Below are positions 45,719 through 55,317 of a stretch of DNA of 64,000 nucleotides, in pieces. Every line of letters starts with the position of its first letter. The stretch's first letter is position 1. The position numbers and the translations under genes were made by a program. The DNA comes from Symbiodinium natans. Its lineage: Eukaryota; Sar; Dinophyceae; Suessiales; Symbiodiniaceae. The notes below the pieces were generated by a model. That model ran no database searches and was not told the origin of the DNA. It worked only from the letters and a program-made list of their open reading frames with translations. The stretch is from assembly GCA_905221605.1 (NCBI GenBank), contig CAJNDS010002046.1, positions 301,501 through 365,500 of the forward strand, in the 5' to 3' direction.

Positions 45719-45850
45719 CCCTAAGCCCTAAGCCCTAAGCCCTAAGCCCTAAGCCCTAAGCCCTAAGCCCTAAGCCCTAAGCCCTAAGCCCTAAGCCCTA
45801 AGCCCTAAGCCCTAAGCCCTAAGCCCTAAGCCCTAAGCCCTAAGCCCTAA
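45719..45850 (-). repeat. interstitial CCCTAAG (CTTAGGG) heptamer array
   Basis: CCCTAAG is repeated head to tail for about 132 bases, nearly nineteen units without interruption. The G-rich strand is CTTAGGG, one base different from the TTTAGGG repeat reported for dinoflagellate telomeres. Unique sequence flanks both sides, so it is interstitial. Confidence 0.97.
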
Positions 45851-46823
45851 CTGCGCGTCCGACGAGAGACCCCGCCTTCTTTTTCCCACGAGTGGCAGAG
45901 GCCGGCCGCCAGCAGATCCAGCCCGCGAAGTCGCCCTTGCCTCTCGAGAGCTTGTATTTTTGCCATCTTAGTATAGAGAACCAAGCGGCGCTTCGGCCTC
46001 GCAAGCCTCGCGCTTCTCTTCTCCTATATGTGCTCCGCGACTAGAACCCCTTCGACATGAGGCGTCTCTCAGAACTGCAAACCTCGCACCCAGTGTACCC
46101 TTTGACTCCTTTGATCTTCAACGCCTTTATTTTGGGGAGAGACGGAGGCACAACACAAGAGGAGGCGGCAATTTTTCCGGGGGGGATCCATGAAGAGCAA
46201 GAAGCAGGCTGCTTTGGCCGTCGTGTTGGTGGCGTTCCTCTCCTTGCTGTGATTGCTCACATGCCTTGGGCCGAGAAGGGATGTCGGGTCTGAGCTGCCG
46301 AAGACAATTTACAGGATCCCACAGCATCCAACAGCCCAATCCGAAACTCCTCAAAATCTCCAAAGTCTCCCAAGTCCGAGGCTCCATCGGCAGGGCTTAC
46401 GGCAGGCCGCCTCTGTGCGGTTGTGGCAGAGTCTGTCCGGGGCCTTGGAAGCAAATTTGGAGAAGCTCTGCCATGCTCTGCCACTCTGCCATGCAGTGCG
46501 GGGAGCATTTCAGTGAGGCACAAGAAGGCGCTCAACTGAAGACCCTTTGCCGCTCTGCCATTGAATATTAACAGAACAGATTGCAGTACCCTGGCTTGAA
46601 ACGGACGAAAGCTCCAATTAGAGAGCAAGGCGCACTTCGGTCGAACGGATCTTCAGGAGCTTAGGCACTTAGGCTTTCGAGAGCTACGGGGAACATGAGC
46701 CTGGGAAGATCAGGCCCGCTTTCGCACGAATGCTTCATGGCGTGCGGGTGAAAGCCTCACACCAACTTCCCAGCGTCGATTGACAGTTACGTCCCGGATG
46801 CATCACGAAACCCTCCGAAGATC

Positions 46824-46982
46824 TTGAAGCATCCTATATTGAAGCGTACATTTGTCCCGAATTGTCGGGCTGAACCGTTGCCGAGTTCGTGCCGAGAGGC
46901 TGGCGGGGTCAGCAGCAAATTGGCTTCCAAGGGCAAGTCCCCTGCCGGAGCTGCAGCATCCGAGCCTTTTTCATGCTTTGGG
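46824..46982 (+). CDS. candidate exon with consensus GTAAGT donor
   Basis: A plus-strand frame reads MKHPILKRTFVPNCRAEPLP, then SCREAGGVSSKLASKGKSPA and ends SEPFSCFG, followed at once by GTAAGTGG. It is basic and serine/alanine-rich. It could be the first coding exon (an in-frame ATG is present) or an internal one. Family not recognised. Confidence 0.35.
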
Positions 46983-47579
46983 GTAAGTGGCACGGGGGGA
47001 GATCAAGCTCAAATTGCCCAGCGAGCAAGGACCCCGCCAGTTGACCCTCAAGTGTAGTCCTAAACCCATCCCTTGGGCTTGAAGGCCGAGGGGCGGCAAG
47101 GTTTCGGATCCAGGGTTGAAGTTAGGGCTTTGGTTTCGGAGGCAGGATCCTGGGTTACGTCTGCTGCTGGTGCAAGGAGATTCGAGGCGACCTTGCATTC
47201 CAAAAAGGGTTTAGGGTTTAGACTTCGTTAGGTTTGTTTGGGGCAGGTACTGAAATGCCGATGTCATCAGGGGAACCATAGTGGAGTTTGGTAGATCATG
47301 GCAGATTTGGTTCATCCATAGGCATGGGCTCTTTTGAAAAGCACGATGTAGGGTGATTGCAGCGCGTCATTTACCTTCTTGATGGTTGCCCCACTGCATC
47401 TCGCAGCCGTTTGATGGCCATGGGAGACGAGGACATATGTGCGTGACGATTTCTTTCGGGGTGGGGGGGTTGAGAATTTTGTTTGGTCCTTAGAGTGTGT
47501 GTCTGTGCGTGTCTCCTGTGTCGACGTTTGTTCCTGTGCCCTGACACGGTGGCAGATTTTTTTTTTCTAAGAGGGGCGT

Positions 47580-49530
47580 TTACTGGGCACATGTGCCTTG
47601 GCTTAGGGCCGCCCGTTTTTTTTTTTTTTCCACCTTGACTGAGGACACCCCTGAGCCTTGGGCCTTAGATGGGTTTAGGAGGTTGGGGGATTGGTGGTTG
47701 GTTGTTTGTTGATTTTTTTTTTTTAGTTGTGCAGATTCCTCTCGGAAGCACCTTCCAAAAATGTGCTCCTGAGCCTGAAATGGATTTAGGACGAGCGTGC
47801 AGGAATGCATGATGCGTGCATGTGCCTTGGTTTGGGGCTGTGCAGATTCCTCTCGGAAGCACCTTCCAAAAATGTGCTCCTGAGCCTGAAATGGATTTAG
47901 GACGAGCGTGCAGGAATGCATGATGCATGCATGTGCCTTGGTTTGGGGCTGTGCAGATTCCTCTCGGAAGCACCTTCCAAAAATGTGCTCCTGAGCCTGA
48001 AATGGATTTAGGACGAGCGTGCAGGAATGCATGATGCATGCATGTGCCTTGGTTTGGGGCCGCCCGTTTTTTTTTTTTTTTTGCCACTGTGTGTGTGTGT
48101 GGGGTGTTGTTGTTGATGGAGGGTCTTGGTTGCTTCTGGTGGTGCTGCACGTGTGCGCCTTGACTAAGGACACTCCTGAGCCTTGGATGGTTTGGGATGC
48201 GCGAAGTTTGGTTGTTGGTGGTCGGTTGGTTTGTTGTTCGTTTTTTTTTTTTCTCTTCCGGGCCAATGCGTGGTCGCGTTTCTGTGGTGTGTTTGTTGTT
48301 TTCGGGTCTTGGTTGTTTAACTGTACTTCACGCATGCGCCTTGACTAAGGACACCCCTGAATCTTGGCGGGGGTTGGGATGTGTTGGGTTTGTTTGTTGG
48401 TTGTCGGTTGGTCAGCTGTTCGATGTTTCGTAGCGTGCATGCGTGGTTTTGTGTCTTGGGTGGCTGTTTACTATACCGCACGCGTGCGCCTTGACTAAGG
48501 ACACTCCTGAATCTTGGAGGGGTTTGGGATGTGTCTGGTTTGATTTTGGTTGGCAGTTGGTCTGTTGTTCGATGTTTCGTCGTGTGCGTGCGTGGCTTTG
48601 GTGGCTGTGAGTCTTGGTTGTTTGCTGAGTTACTGCACGTATGCGCCGAGGCTAAGGACACTCCCGAGCCTTGGAAGGGTTTGGGATGTGTGGGGATTGG
48701 TTGCTGGTTGTCAGTTGGTCCGTTGGTTGCTGTTTCGTCGCGTGTATTGTGTGCAGACCTACTGCACGCATGCGCCTTGACTAAGGACACTACTGAGCCT
48801 TGGATGATATGTGGGAGTTGGATGCTTGTCGTCGGTGTTTCTGTGGTTCGCTGTTGCTTCGTGGGCGTGCGTGGTTGTGTGCTTGTGGCGCGTTGCTTTT
48901 TGCACGTCTGGATTGTTTACTGGGCTGCTGCACGCATGCGCCTTGACTAAGGACACTCCTGAGCCTTGGATGGGTCGAGGATGTGTGGGGATTGGACGTT
49001 GCTTGTTGTTGTTGTTGTTTTTTTTTTTGTTTGCTGTTTTCGTGGTGTGCGTTCGTGGTTGTGTGTGGTGTGTGTTGTGTGAGATGTGCTACCGCACGCG
49101 TACACCTTGACTGAGGAGACCCCTGAGCCTTAGATGGGTTAGGAGGTGGGGAGATTGGTGGTTGGTTGTTTGTTGATTTTTTTTTTAAGGGATTGTTGTG
49201 CAGATTCCTCTCGGAAGCACCTTCCAAAAATGTGCTCCTGAGCCTGAAATGGGTGCAGGAATGCATGATGCATGCATGTGCCTTGGTTTGCGGCCGCCCG
49301 TTTTTTTTTTTTTTTTTTCTTTTCCACCTTGACTGAGGACACCCCTGAGCCTTGGGCCTTAGATGGGTTTAGGAAGTGGGGGCATTGGTGGTTGGTTGTT
49401 TGTTTGTTTTTTTTTCTTTTTTTTTAAGGGATTGTTGTGCAGATTCCTCTCGGAAGCACCTTCCAAAAATGTGCTCCTGAGCCTTGGATGGATGTAGGAT
49501 GCGCGTGCAGGAATGCATGTGCCTGTGAGT
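47580..49530. repeat. complex tandem-repeat block upstream of the LINE
   Basis: Two repeat families alternate. One is a core of about 45 bases, GCGCCTTGACTAAGGACACT and CCTGAGCCTTGGATGG, present at 48155, 48336, 48486, 48643, 48772 and 48938, with variants near 47634, 49104 and 49326; GT-rich spacers give units of 130-180 bases. The other is a 111-base unit. Long T runs (10-18) recur. The block ends about 220 bases before LINE ORF1, so it may be the element's 5' untranslated/promoter region or a satellite into which the LINE inserted. Confidence 0.85.
47731..48063. repeat. three 111-base tandem units
   Basis: GCAGATTCCTCTCGGAAGCA starts at 47731, 47842 and 47953, a period of exactly 111, with almost no differences. 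Diverged or shortened copies recur at about 49200 and 49440. As 111 is divisible by three, the minus strand has a long open frame with a 37-codon periodicity, which need not be translated. Confidence 0.95.
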
Positions 49531-49746
49531 GTTCAGAGAATGTTTTGGGTATGGTTCTGCAATGACCGAAAAAGATCATGGAAGTTGCGCCTTAACCAAG
49601 CTTGCAGTGACTCATGACGACCAGCAAGTACATTTGAGGGCTTGCAACTTGTTGAAAGATCATGAGCCGCGTTGCTTGTGACATTGAAGGCTCTTGGCCT
49701 GTTTCGGTAGTTTTTGGGCGTTTTCGTGGGAAGGTAGGGTAGATCC

Positions 49747-50595
49747 ATGGATCGCGAAGCCATCTGCAGAGTCAATGCTGCTTTTGAGTGCTTCTTACAC
49801 CAACTTGAGATTGAGCATGTTGGCCGAGATCATTTCACACCGCAATCCTATGAGATTGACCCATGTCATCCCCACGAAGCTACTGCAGAAGATTCTTCTT
49901 CTTCACGTAGCAGGTCCCGTTCACCTTTGCCGAGATTGAGGAACGCAACCTGTACTCAAGCGTCAAGTGTCGTGAATGTACTCCCCGATGCGATCCATGA
50001 GCTCCTAGCGAAAAAGCTTGAGGACTTTAAGCAGGAAATCTTTGCGCATGTCAAGGTCACAATCCCCGAGGTTGTGGCTAGTCTCGTCAACGCTGAGCCT
50101 CGTGTAGAGCCAAGTGCAGTTGAAGAGACCTCGCAAAAGGTTTGGGACTCCGGCGCGAAAGAGTCGCTAGCCCATGACCTCCAGGTTTTGAAGACAGACT
50201 CGGCCATCTTGAAAGCGTTAGACAATGTCTGCTCAAAGCTTGCGGAGCTAGGAGGAAATCACCGTTCAAATATCACTGCCACGTTTCACCCAATGCCTCC
50301 CATTGTTTCAGCAGCAGCCCTCCATGCAAAAGTTGAGGCTGCTGGAATTAAGGTGTTAAAGAAAGGCGAGCCGAATGCGAGAATGCCTTATGGAGAGGTG
50401 GGTGGACAGAAAGGTCAGCCCAGTGTTTCGATTACTTTTTCGCCGTCAGTAAAGCTGACAGTGCAAGTTCACAGCCGCTTGGTCCAAGTGGTGCTGAAGG
50501 GGCGTAGGTCTTGCTTCACGCATGACATTTTGAGAAAGCTTTTGCCCTTCTTTGGGCCTGTTTCCACGCTTATGAGTCCCACCAGTGAAGCGTGA
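49747..50595 (+). CDS. LINE ORF1 (282 codons, C-terminus broken)
   Basis: The first ORF of the retroelement starts at the ATG at 49747 (MDREAICRVNAAFECFLHQL). It has a serine/arginine run (SSSSRSRSRSP, about residues 50-60), a helical middle (IHELLAKKLEDFKQEIFAHV) and a beta-like C-terminal part (VSITFSPSVKLTVQVHSRLV). LINE ORF1 proteins bind the element RNA and form the particle with ORF2; the SR run fits that. The frame ends at TGA 50593-50595. In the next frame (from 50576) coding-like sequence continues as VKREARFNFYSRPLAPN, hits one TAA at 50645-50647, resumes with MNVPWDAVCEIGSEPFLDLV and ends at TGA 50810-50812, overlapping the ORF2 start. A one-base shift near 50575 plus one stop therefore truncates ORF1. 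Confidence 0.75.
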   Translation: MDREAICRVNAAFECFLHQLEIEHVGRDHFTPQSYEIDPCHPHEATAEDSSSSRSRSRSPLPRLRNATCTQASSVVNVLPDAIHELLAKKLEDFKQEIFAHVKVTIPEVVASLVNAEPRVEPSAVEETSQKVWDSGAKESLAHDLQVLKTDSAILKALDNVCSKLAELGGNHRSNITATFHPMPPIVSAAALHAKVEAAGIKVLKKGEPNARMPYGEVGGQKGQPSVSITFSPSVKLTVQVHSRLVQVVLKGRRSCFTHDILRKLLPFFGPVSTLMSPTSEA

Positions 50596-50812
50596 GGCTC
50601 GTTTCAACTTCTACTCGAGACCGCTTGCACCTAATTTGAATACTTAATTTGTCGATGTGGAACACCACATGAATGTACCATGGGACGCGGTATGTGAAAT
50701 TGGCAGCGAGCCGTTCCTAGATCTGGTTCTTCAACCGCTAGACTTTGCCCGTGAAGTGGTGTTATTGAAGATTTGTGCCTTGCACTCATTTTTTTTTCTC
50801 TCGCCTTCATGA
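50576..50812 (+). pseudogene. displaced C-terminal part of LINE ORF1
   Basis: Frame +1 relative to ORF1. It reads VPPVKREARFNFYSRPLAPN, then a TAA (50645), then MNVPWDAVCEIGSEPFLDLV and VLQPLDFAREVVLLKICALH. It terminates at TGA 50810-50812, whose first two bases overlap the ATG of ORF2 (ATGA at 50809-50812). The protein-like residues on both sides of the TAA show recent decay rather than a natural terminus. Confidence 0.65.
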
Positions 50813-53800
50813 GGTTTTTTACGCCCGGGGCTTTTTACCTTTCAGCCTTAATTGCAGCCATGGACGATTCGATACAACTGTGTATCCAAGAGCTTCGCCA
50901 TATCTGGTCGGACTGGCTGGCCAGTGTGCCGAAAAGAATGGAGGTCAACGCTGCCCTCAAAGATATTCGGGGGCTCTTTGAGTTAGCCCCGCAAAACCCT
51001 GGGAACCTAGCCTCCAATGGACAATCCCGTTTTTTGAGACTGGCAAAGCTTTCTGAATTTGTTTCTGCGTTAAAGGGTTTCTTGAAGCACGTGGCCATTC
51101 CAAGTGCTGCACGCAGCACCACAAGCAGAGTGGCAATTGAATCGCCCTACATGGGAGGCACCTTGGTGGACCAATATGAACATAAGCAGGAAGGGTTCCA
51201 ATGTTCTGAGCTCACCTTTGCTGTCCTAAATCCGGGGCGCTTGGGGTTGAGCCGCATTGCTAGTGAAGAACTCCTCGTATGGCGGCTCTTCCACATTTGC
51301 TCCGTTTTAGTGGACAAGAACATACAGGTTTGTATCCTTCCTGGGGCCAGGTGGCCCCCCGGAGCGGAAATTCCTGCAGGCTTCCCTTTTGAGTGGCTTG
51401 GTCTGCAAACTACCTCATGGGAAGCAGTGGGTGTACTTGTTGCGTCAGAACTGCGTTTAGAAGTTTCTGTCATGGAAGACATGGGTTCCCCAGTGATCCT
51501 CTGGCTGATGTTCCGTGGCCAACGTTGGCAGCGACAGGGTCCTGCTCTTATTCTGGGAGCCATCTATCCCAAACCAGGGGGTGACTTACAGACTTGGCGG
51601 CAAATTCTTTCTGAATTCGACATTATCAAGACGAAATACCCTTCATCCAGAATTGTAATTGCAGGTGATGGCAACGTTCATCTGCAAGGTCTTGTTCACC
51701 ACTCACCAGAATGCAGCTGTCTACATTGCTGCCAAAGGCTCAATGACAAACTCATACAGCTGGAAATTGAATCCCGTAACCTGGTAGCATGCAACCCGCA
51801 TTTCCCGACGCATGTCAGTGGGACGATTATCGACCTCGTCCTAACTGACAGGTGCCAACCCTTACCAGTTGATGTAGTCCAAGAGGACATTGGAGCGTCT
51901 GATCATTCCATGGTTATCTCACGCTGCCCCGTATCTTTGCAGGCGTCCTTTGAATCATCTGTTGGGCGAGTCATTTGGTCCCAATCGAATGAGTGGGATG
52001 AGGCGCTAGCTTCGGCAGAGTCCTCATTTGCATTGGCTGCCTTGATTACTAATGACGTGCAAGTTGAGATTGCAGCAAACAAGCACTGTTTGTTGCCTAA
52101 GCGTAAGCGGGATTTGCTTGACGCCGCTGCTTGGATTAGGGAAGTTTTGGTTTGTTTTACAGGGCATTGCGGGGGACTTACCCGTGTTCGCGGAGTCGCC
52201 GGTCAAAAGAATCGGTGGCCACAGAGAGTGCCTAAAGTCTGTGACTTCCAGAACTATGACCAATACAAGGCAGCTGTGAAGCAATTTGATGACCAAACCA
52301 AGGCGGCCACTGTAAGCAGATATTTGTCGCTCCTGACATCTCAACCTAATCAGGCGAAAGCCTTTCTTTCTTCATGGTTCAAGAAGGACCGTGACTTTGG
52401 GTATGCTTTGGCTGAGCCTAACACTGGTGCAGTTTCAGGGGTGCAACAAACTATTTCTGCTATCCAGCATGATTTGCTGGGAAGAGCGGACAATGATTTC
52501 TATCAGGATCCAGAATGTGAGCGTGCACTTGAACAGAGTGTTCGCACCATTCACAGGCACAAAGCTGTGCCGAGAGGCATTCCAGGTCTTGCGGATGCCC
52601 CTGAAAGCAACACGGCAGTCAACGCAGCCCCTTATTCATGGCAAGAACTTGAGGAAGTGCAACGGTCTTTCCGTCTGCGCAAACAAAGTTATCGATGCGC
52701 TCTGGCAGCTGCCAAGACGAGCTGTCCCCCAGCTAAGGCTCTCAATTTGGCTTTGGTTAACTTAGCTAGGGAGTGTGAGTTAACTTCCTCGCTTTGGTGT
52801 GAAAGACGCATCACGCCCATTCGCAAGGCTGGGCCTAGAGTAGTCCGAAAGGTCACTAATCTCAGACCAATAAGTGTCGTCTCAGACATGGCTGCAGTTC
52901 AAGATGGGCTCTGGCTCGGACGTTGCAAGAAGATCTTAGAGGACTTCACTGGCGCAGCGCAACTGGGGGGCAAGTTTGAGACAGTGGCAATCGTTTTAGC
53001 GGTAATACTACACGCACAAATCCGGCACTCACAAGGGCTCCATACATATCTGCTCTTTGCAGACATACAATCCGCCTATGATGCTACGGATCATAATGCA
53101 ATGCTGCTCGCAGCTTTTCATGCAGGAGTGGTGGGTACAGAGTGGTTGTTACTCTGGGACTTCCTTCACATGGACTCTGCTGTCCTCTCCCTTGGTGGGG
53201 TAGTATCAGATGCGATGTCTTTCAGGGCGGGCCTTCCACAAGGCAAGCGCTTTGCTGTTCACATCTTCACGGCTTTCATGAAGCTCCTTCAGCAAATTCT
53301 TTCTTCTGTTTGCCAACCCTCCAATTCGGTCCTGCCTAGTTTTGCAGCCGATGCTATTGCAGGGTTGTGGACGACTCTCACGCCTGTCCCAGAACTCTGT
53401 CGCCTTGAACCATTAAACGAAGGGCCAGCCATTGTAGCTAGACTTCAAAGGCTGATGTTGCAGGGTTGGGATCAACGCCTGATTCGGCGAGTGGCCATCC
53501 ATGATCTTGGCCGGTTAAATTCCATCGATGAAAGAGTGCAGATCCTGGAGAACTTGGGCCACTCGCCCCTGGGACCTCTCCTCTTTATAGACGATGTGGT
53601 TGCACCGTTTCCTTCTTGCACCGAGGTCTGCAAGGCGGCAACTGAGGGTTTGGACTTGTTTGCACACACTGTTCGTGCCAAGTTTAATATGGGACCGTCA
53701 AAGACTGCCATCATGCCCTGCTATGACGCTCCTGACGTCCCCTTGGTTGACATTGCGTGTGAAACGTATAAGTTGTTAGGGGTCCAGCTTGAACGTGGTC

Positions 53801-54852
53801 TTTCCTTGGAAATGCGCCTTGCCCATATCTTAAAAGTGGGAAATGCTCTCTTCCAGGAGCTTATGACCATGGCTAAGCAGGCAGGCTTTCCACCCCCGGT
53901 TTTGGCAGTTGCCATCACTGAACGGGTCGAACCCGTCATTCTCTACGCCGCCGAGCTCCTGCCCTTGGTCCCCAACGCATACTCACAGCTGAACAGGCTG
54001 CAGGCTGACTGGGCGAAACAAATTCTAGCAGGCAAAGCAGGGTCTGCCATACGCGGGCCTCTTGCAGTGGCCACTGTTGGCTGGCATTTTAGGTTGGGCA
54101 CTAAGGCCAAATTACGAGCTTTGGCTTATTTGGCCAAAATCAGCATTCTACCACAAGATCACCCAGTGTATCGTATGGTGACTATGGCCGAACCCATTCA
54201 CAATGGTACTTGGTTGCACATGACTCGTGACCTTCTGGAGCAGTGCGGAGGAATTCCGCCTCTGCAGGACTCTGGTGTTTGCACGCTGGAAGAAATGGAA
54301 CTGGCCAGATCCTGTAAGGCCTTACGGAAAACTTTGCTGCAGCGTTACAAGCGTTTAGTGTTGACTCCTCGCCTTAGTGCCTTGGACCTGACGGAATTCG
54401 CAGCTTCCGCCACTAAGGTTTTGGCAGGTCTTAACCTGAGGTACATAGACCTTTGCCCAGTTCGCGCTTGCCAAGGGTGGGATGTATTGTTGGGATGTGT
54501 CCCTGATAAGCTGTGGGATTCTGTTGAGCTGTGGAGCTTTACTCGGTTGACGGGACTGTGGCCGCTTCGCCTGTTGCTGGCGACTCCAGGACACGAAGAT
54601 ACGCTTTTGCTGAAGCCGTGTCCCTTCTGTCAGGCCGTAGAAGCTACGTTGCAACACTGTTTGCAAGCTTGTCCGGGCACCTGTGACCTGTTTGGGGCTT
54701 CTGGCCTATCCCAGTTTGTCACACGCCGAACGCCTGACTTCATCTCCATCCTCTTCCACTCCACCACATCTATGGAAGTGGACGAACTTAGGATCCGTTA
54801 TGTGGCTGAGGTCATCAGAATTGGTATTCTGAGACATGTAGATGACGACTGA
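50809..54852 (+). CDS. LINE ORF2: endonuclease - reverse transcriptase - CCHC zinc knuckle, intact
   Basis: Uninterrupted for 1347 codons from the ATG at 50809; a second ATG is at 50860. The N-terminal third is an APE-like endonuclease: FAVLNPGRLG (51217), GAIYPKPGG (51560), the metal-site VIAGDGNVHL (51655), GTIIDLVLT (51820) and GASDHSMVI (51892). The usual catalytic Glu (LQET) is not visible; the position reads CILPGARWPPG. The reverse transcriptase has LRPISVV (52861), motif A FADIQSAYDAT (53055), motif B AGLPQGKRFAVHIF (53228), motif C FIDDVV (53584), KTAIMP (53700) and LLGVQL (53770). The C-terminus has CPFCQAVEATLQHCLQAC, a CX2CX8HX4C zinc knuckle (54619). It would nick target DNA and copy its RNA at the nick. 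The ATGA overlap with the old ORF1 end suggests coupled reinitiation. Confidence 0.92.
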   Translation: MRFFTPGAFYLSALIAAMDDSIQLCIQELRHIWSDWLASVPKRMEVNAALKDIRGLFELAPQNPGNLASNGQSRFLRLAKLSEFVSALKGFLKHVAIPSAARSTTSRVAIESPYMGGTLVDQYEHKQEGFQCSELTFAVLNPGRLGLSRIASEELLVWRLFHICSVLVDKNIQVCILPGARWPPGAEIPAGFPFEWLGLQTTSWEAVGVLVASELRLEVSVMEDMGSPVILWLMFRGQRWQRQGPALILGAIYPKPGGDLQTWRQILSEFDIIKTKYPSSRIVIAGDGNVHLQGLVHHSPECSCLHCCQRLNDKLIQLEIESRNLVACNPHFPTHVSGTIIDLVLTDRCQPLPVDVVQEDIGASDHSMVISRCPVSLQASFESSVGRVIWSQSNEWDEALASAESSFALAALITNDVQVEIAANKHCLLPKRKRDLLDAAAWIREVLVCFTGHCGGLTRVRGVAGQKNRWPQRVPKVCDFQNYDQYKAAVKQFDDQTKAATVSRYLSLLTSQPNQAKAFLSSWFKKDRDFGYALAEPNTGAVSGVQQTISAIQHDLLGRADNDFYQDPECERALEQSVRTIHRHKAVPRGIPGLADAPESNTAVNAAPYSWQELEEVQRSFRLRKQSYRCALAAAKTSCPPAKALNLALVNLARECELTSSLWCERRITPIRKAGPRVVRKVTNLRPISVVSDMAAVQDGLWLGRCKKILEDFTGAAQLGGKFETVAIVLAVILHAQIRHSQGLHTYLLFADIQSAYDATDHNAMLLAAFHAGVVGTEWLLLWDFLHMDSAVLSLGGVVSDAMSFRAGLPQGKRFAVHIFTAFMKLLQQILSSVCQPSNSVLPSFAADAIAGLWTTLTPVPELCRLEPLNEGPAIVARLQRLMLQGWDQRLIRRVAIHDLGRLNSIDERVQILENLGHSPLGPLLFIDDVVAPFPSCTEVCKAATEGLDLFAHTVRAKFNMGPSKTAIMPCYDAPDVPLVDIACETYKLLGVQLERGLSLEMRLAHILKVGNALFQELMTMAKQAGFPPPVLAVAITERVEPVILYAAELLPLVPNAYSQLNRLQADWAKQILAGKAGSAIRGPLAVATVGWHFRLGTKAKLRALAYLAKISILPQDHPVYRMVTMAEPIHNGTWLHMTRDLLEQCGGIPPLQDSGVCTLEEMELARSCKALRKTLLQRYKRLVLTPRLSALDLTEFAASATKVLAGLNLRYIDLCPVRACQGWDVLLGCVPDKLWDSVELWSFTRLTGLWPLRLLLATPGHEDTLLLKPCPFCQAVEATLQHCLQACPGTCDLFGASGLSQFVTRRTPDFISILFHSTTSMEVDELRIRYVAEVIRIGILRHVDDD

Positions 54853-54990
54853 AAGACTGCTACGCCTTGTGCGTTGCAACGACCTGCCATTGCAAAATGG
54901 AGGTACCGCGCAACCCACTTTCCCTCCCTCTCAATTGCCTGTGGGCAGTTTGAGCGAGTTGAAGTGTAAGCGATGTAAGCGATTGCAAGC
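54853..54990 (+). mobile_element. probable LINE 3' untranslated region and tail
   Basis: About 140 non-coding bases follow ORF2. TGTAAGCGA occurs twice in direct succession (54965-54982), followed by a related TTGCAAGC. Short 3' tandem repeats are a common LINE terminus in place of poly(A). The exact end and a target-site duplication could not be defined. Confidence 0.4.
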
Positions 54991-55059
54991 TTACAAGTCA
55001 CGTCTGTCGAAAGTAAGCGGCGCTTGAGTCCCACGAAGGCATATATGGCGAGGTCTCAC

Positions 55060-55317
55060 AACTCCCTGGAAAAGGGGAGGGGTGGGGGTGGGGGTGCGCG
55101 GGTTGGGGGTGGGGGCGCGGGGGGTTAAGGGCTGAAGCTCCGGGCTATTTTGACTGCGCTCGCCATCCTGAGCTAAAGTCTGCTGTGGCTGATGTGCCTT
55201 TCGGCGAGCCAAGAAGCGATTGCCCACAAGCAGGGCCCCGAGGTCGTAGGTAGCGAAGAAGTCCTGAACAACCGCGCGCCAGAGCGTGCCAGGTTCGGGC
55301 CAAAGAACCCTAGCACC
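55060..55317 (-). CDS. exon of an unidentified minus-strand gene, next to the LINE 3' end
   Basis: Acceptor AAG|G at 55318-55320 and donor GTT|GTGAGA at 55059 bound 86 codons in phase 0 on both sides. It reads GARVLWPEPGTLWRAVVQDF, then FATYDLGALLVGNRFLARRK, AHQPQQTLAQDGERSQNSPE and a proline/threonine tail (RAPTPNPRTPTPTPPLF). The opening G.RV.WP..G.LWRAVV weakly recalls a Tudor-like barrel; that is only a guess. The tail is encoded by the G-rich plus-strand run at 55073-55127. It is opposite in strand to the LINE. Confidence 0.5.
55073..55127 (+). repeat. G-rich tract with quadruplex potential
   Basis: Repeated GGGGGTGGGGGTG and GGGGGCGCGGGGGG runs provide many four-run G-quadruplex combinations. 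On the minus strand they encode the proline/threonine tail of the exon at 55060-55317. Confidence 0.8.

Noticed and set aside
47580-48335. 251-codon minus-strand frame with three 37-residue repeats
   Set aside because: The frame is open because the DNA unit is 111 bases; lysine runs come from T tracts. It is a repeat artefact unless peptides prove otherwise.
48155-49130. Regular repeats with spacers, considered as a CRISPR array
   Set aside because: Units are long, imperfect, and have low-complexity spacers; the context is eukaryotic with introns.
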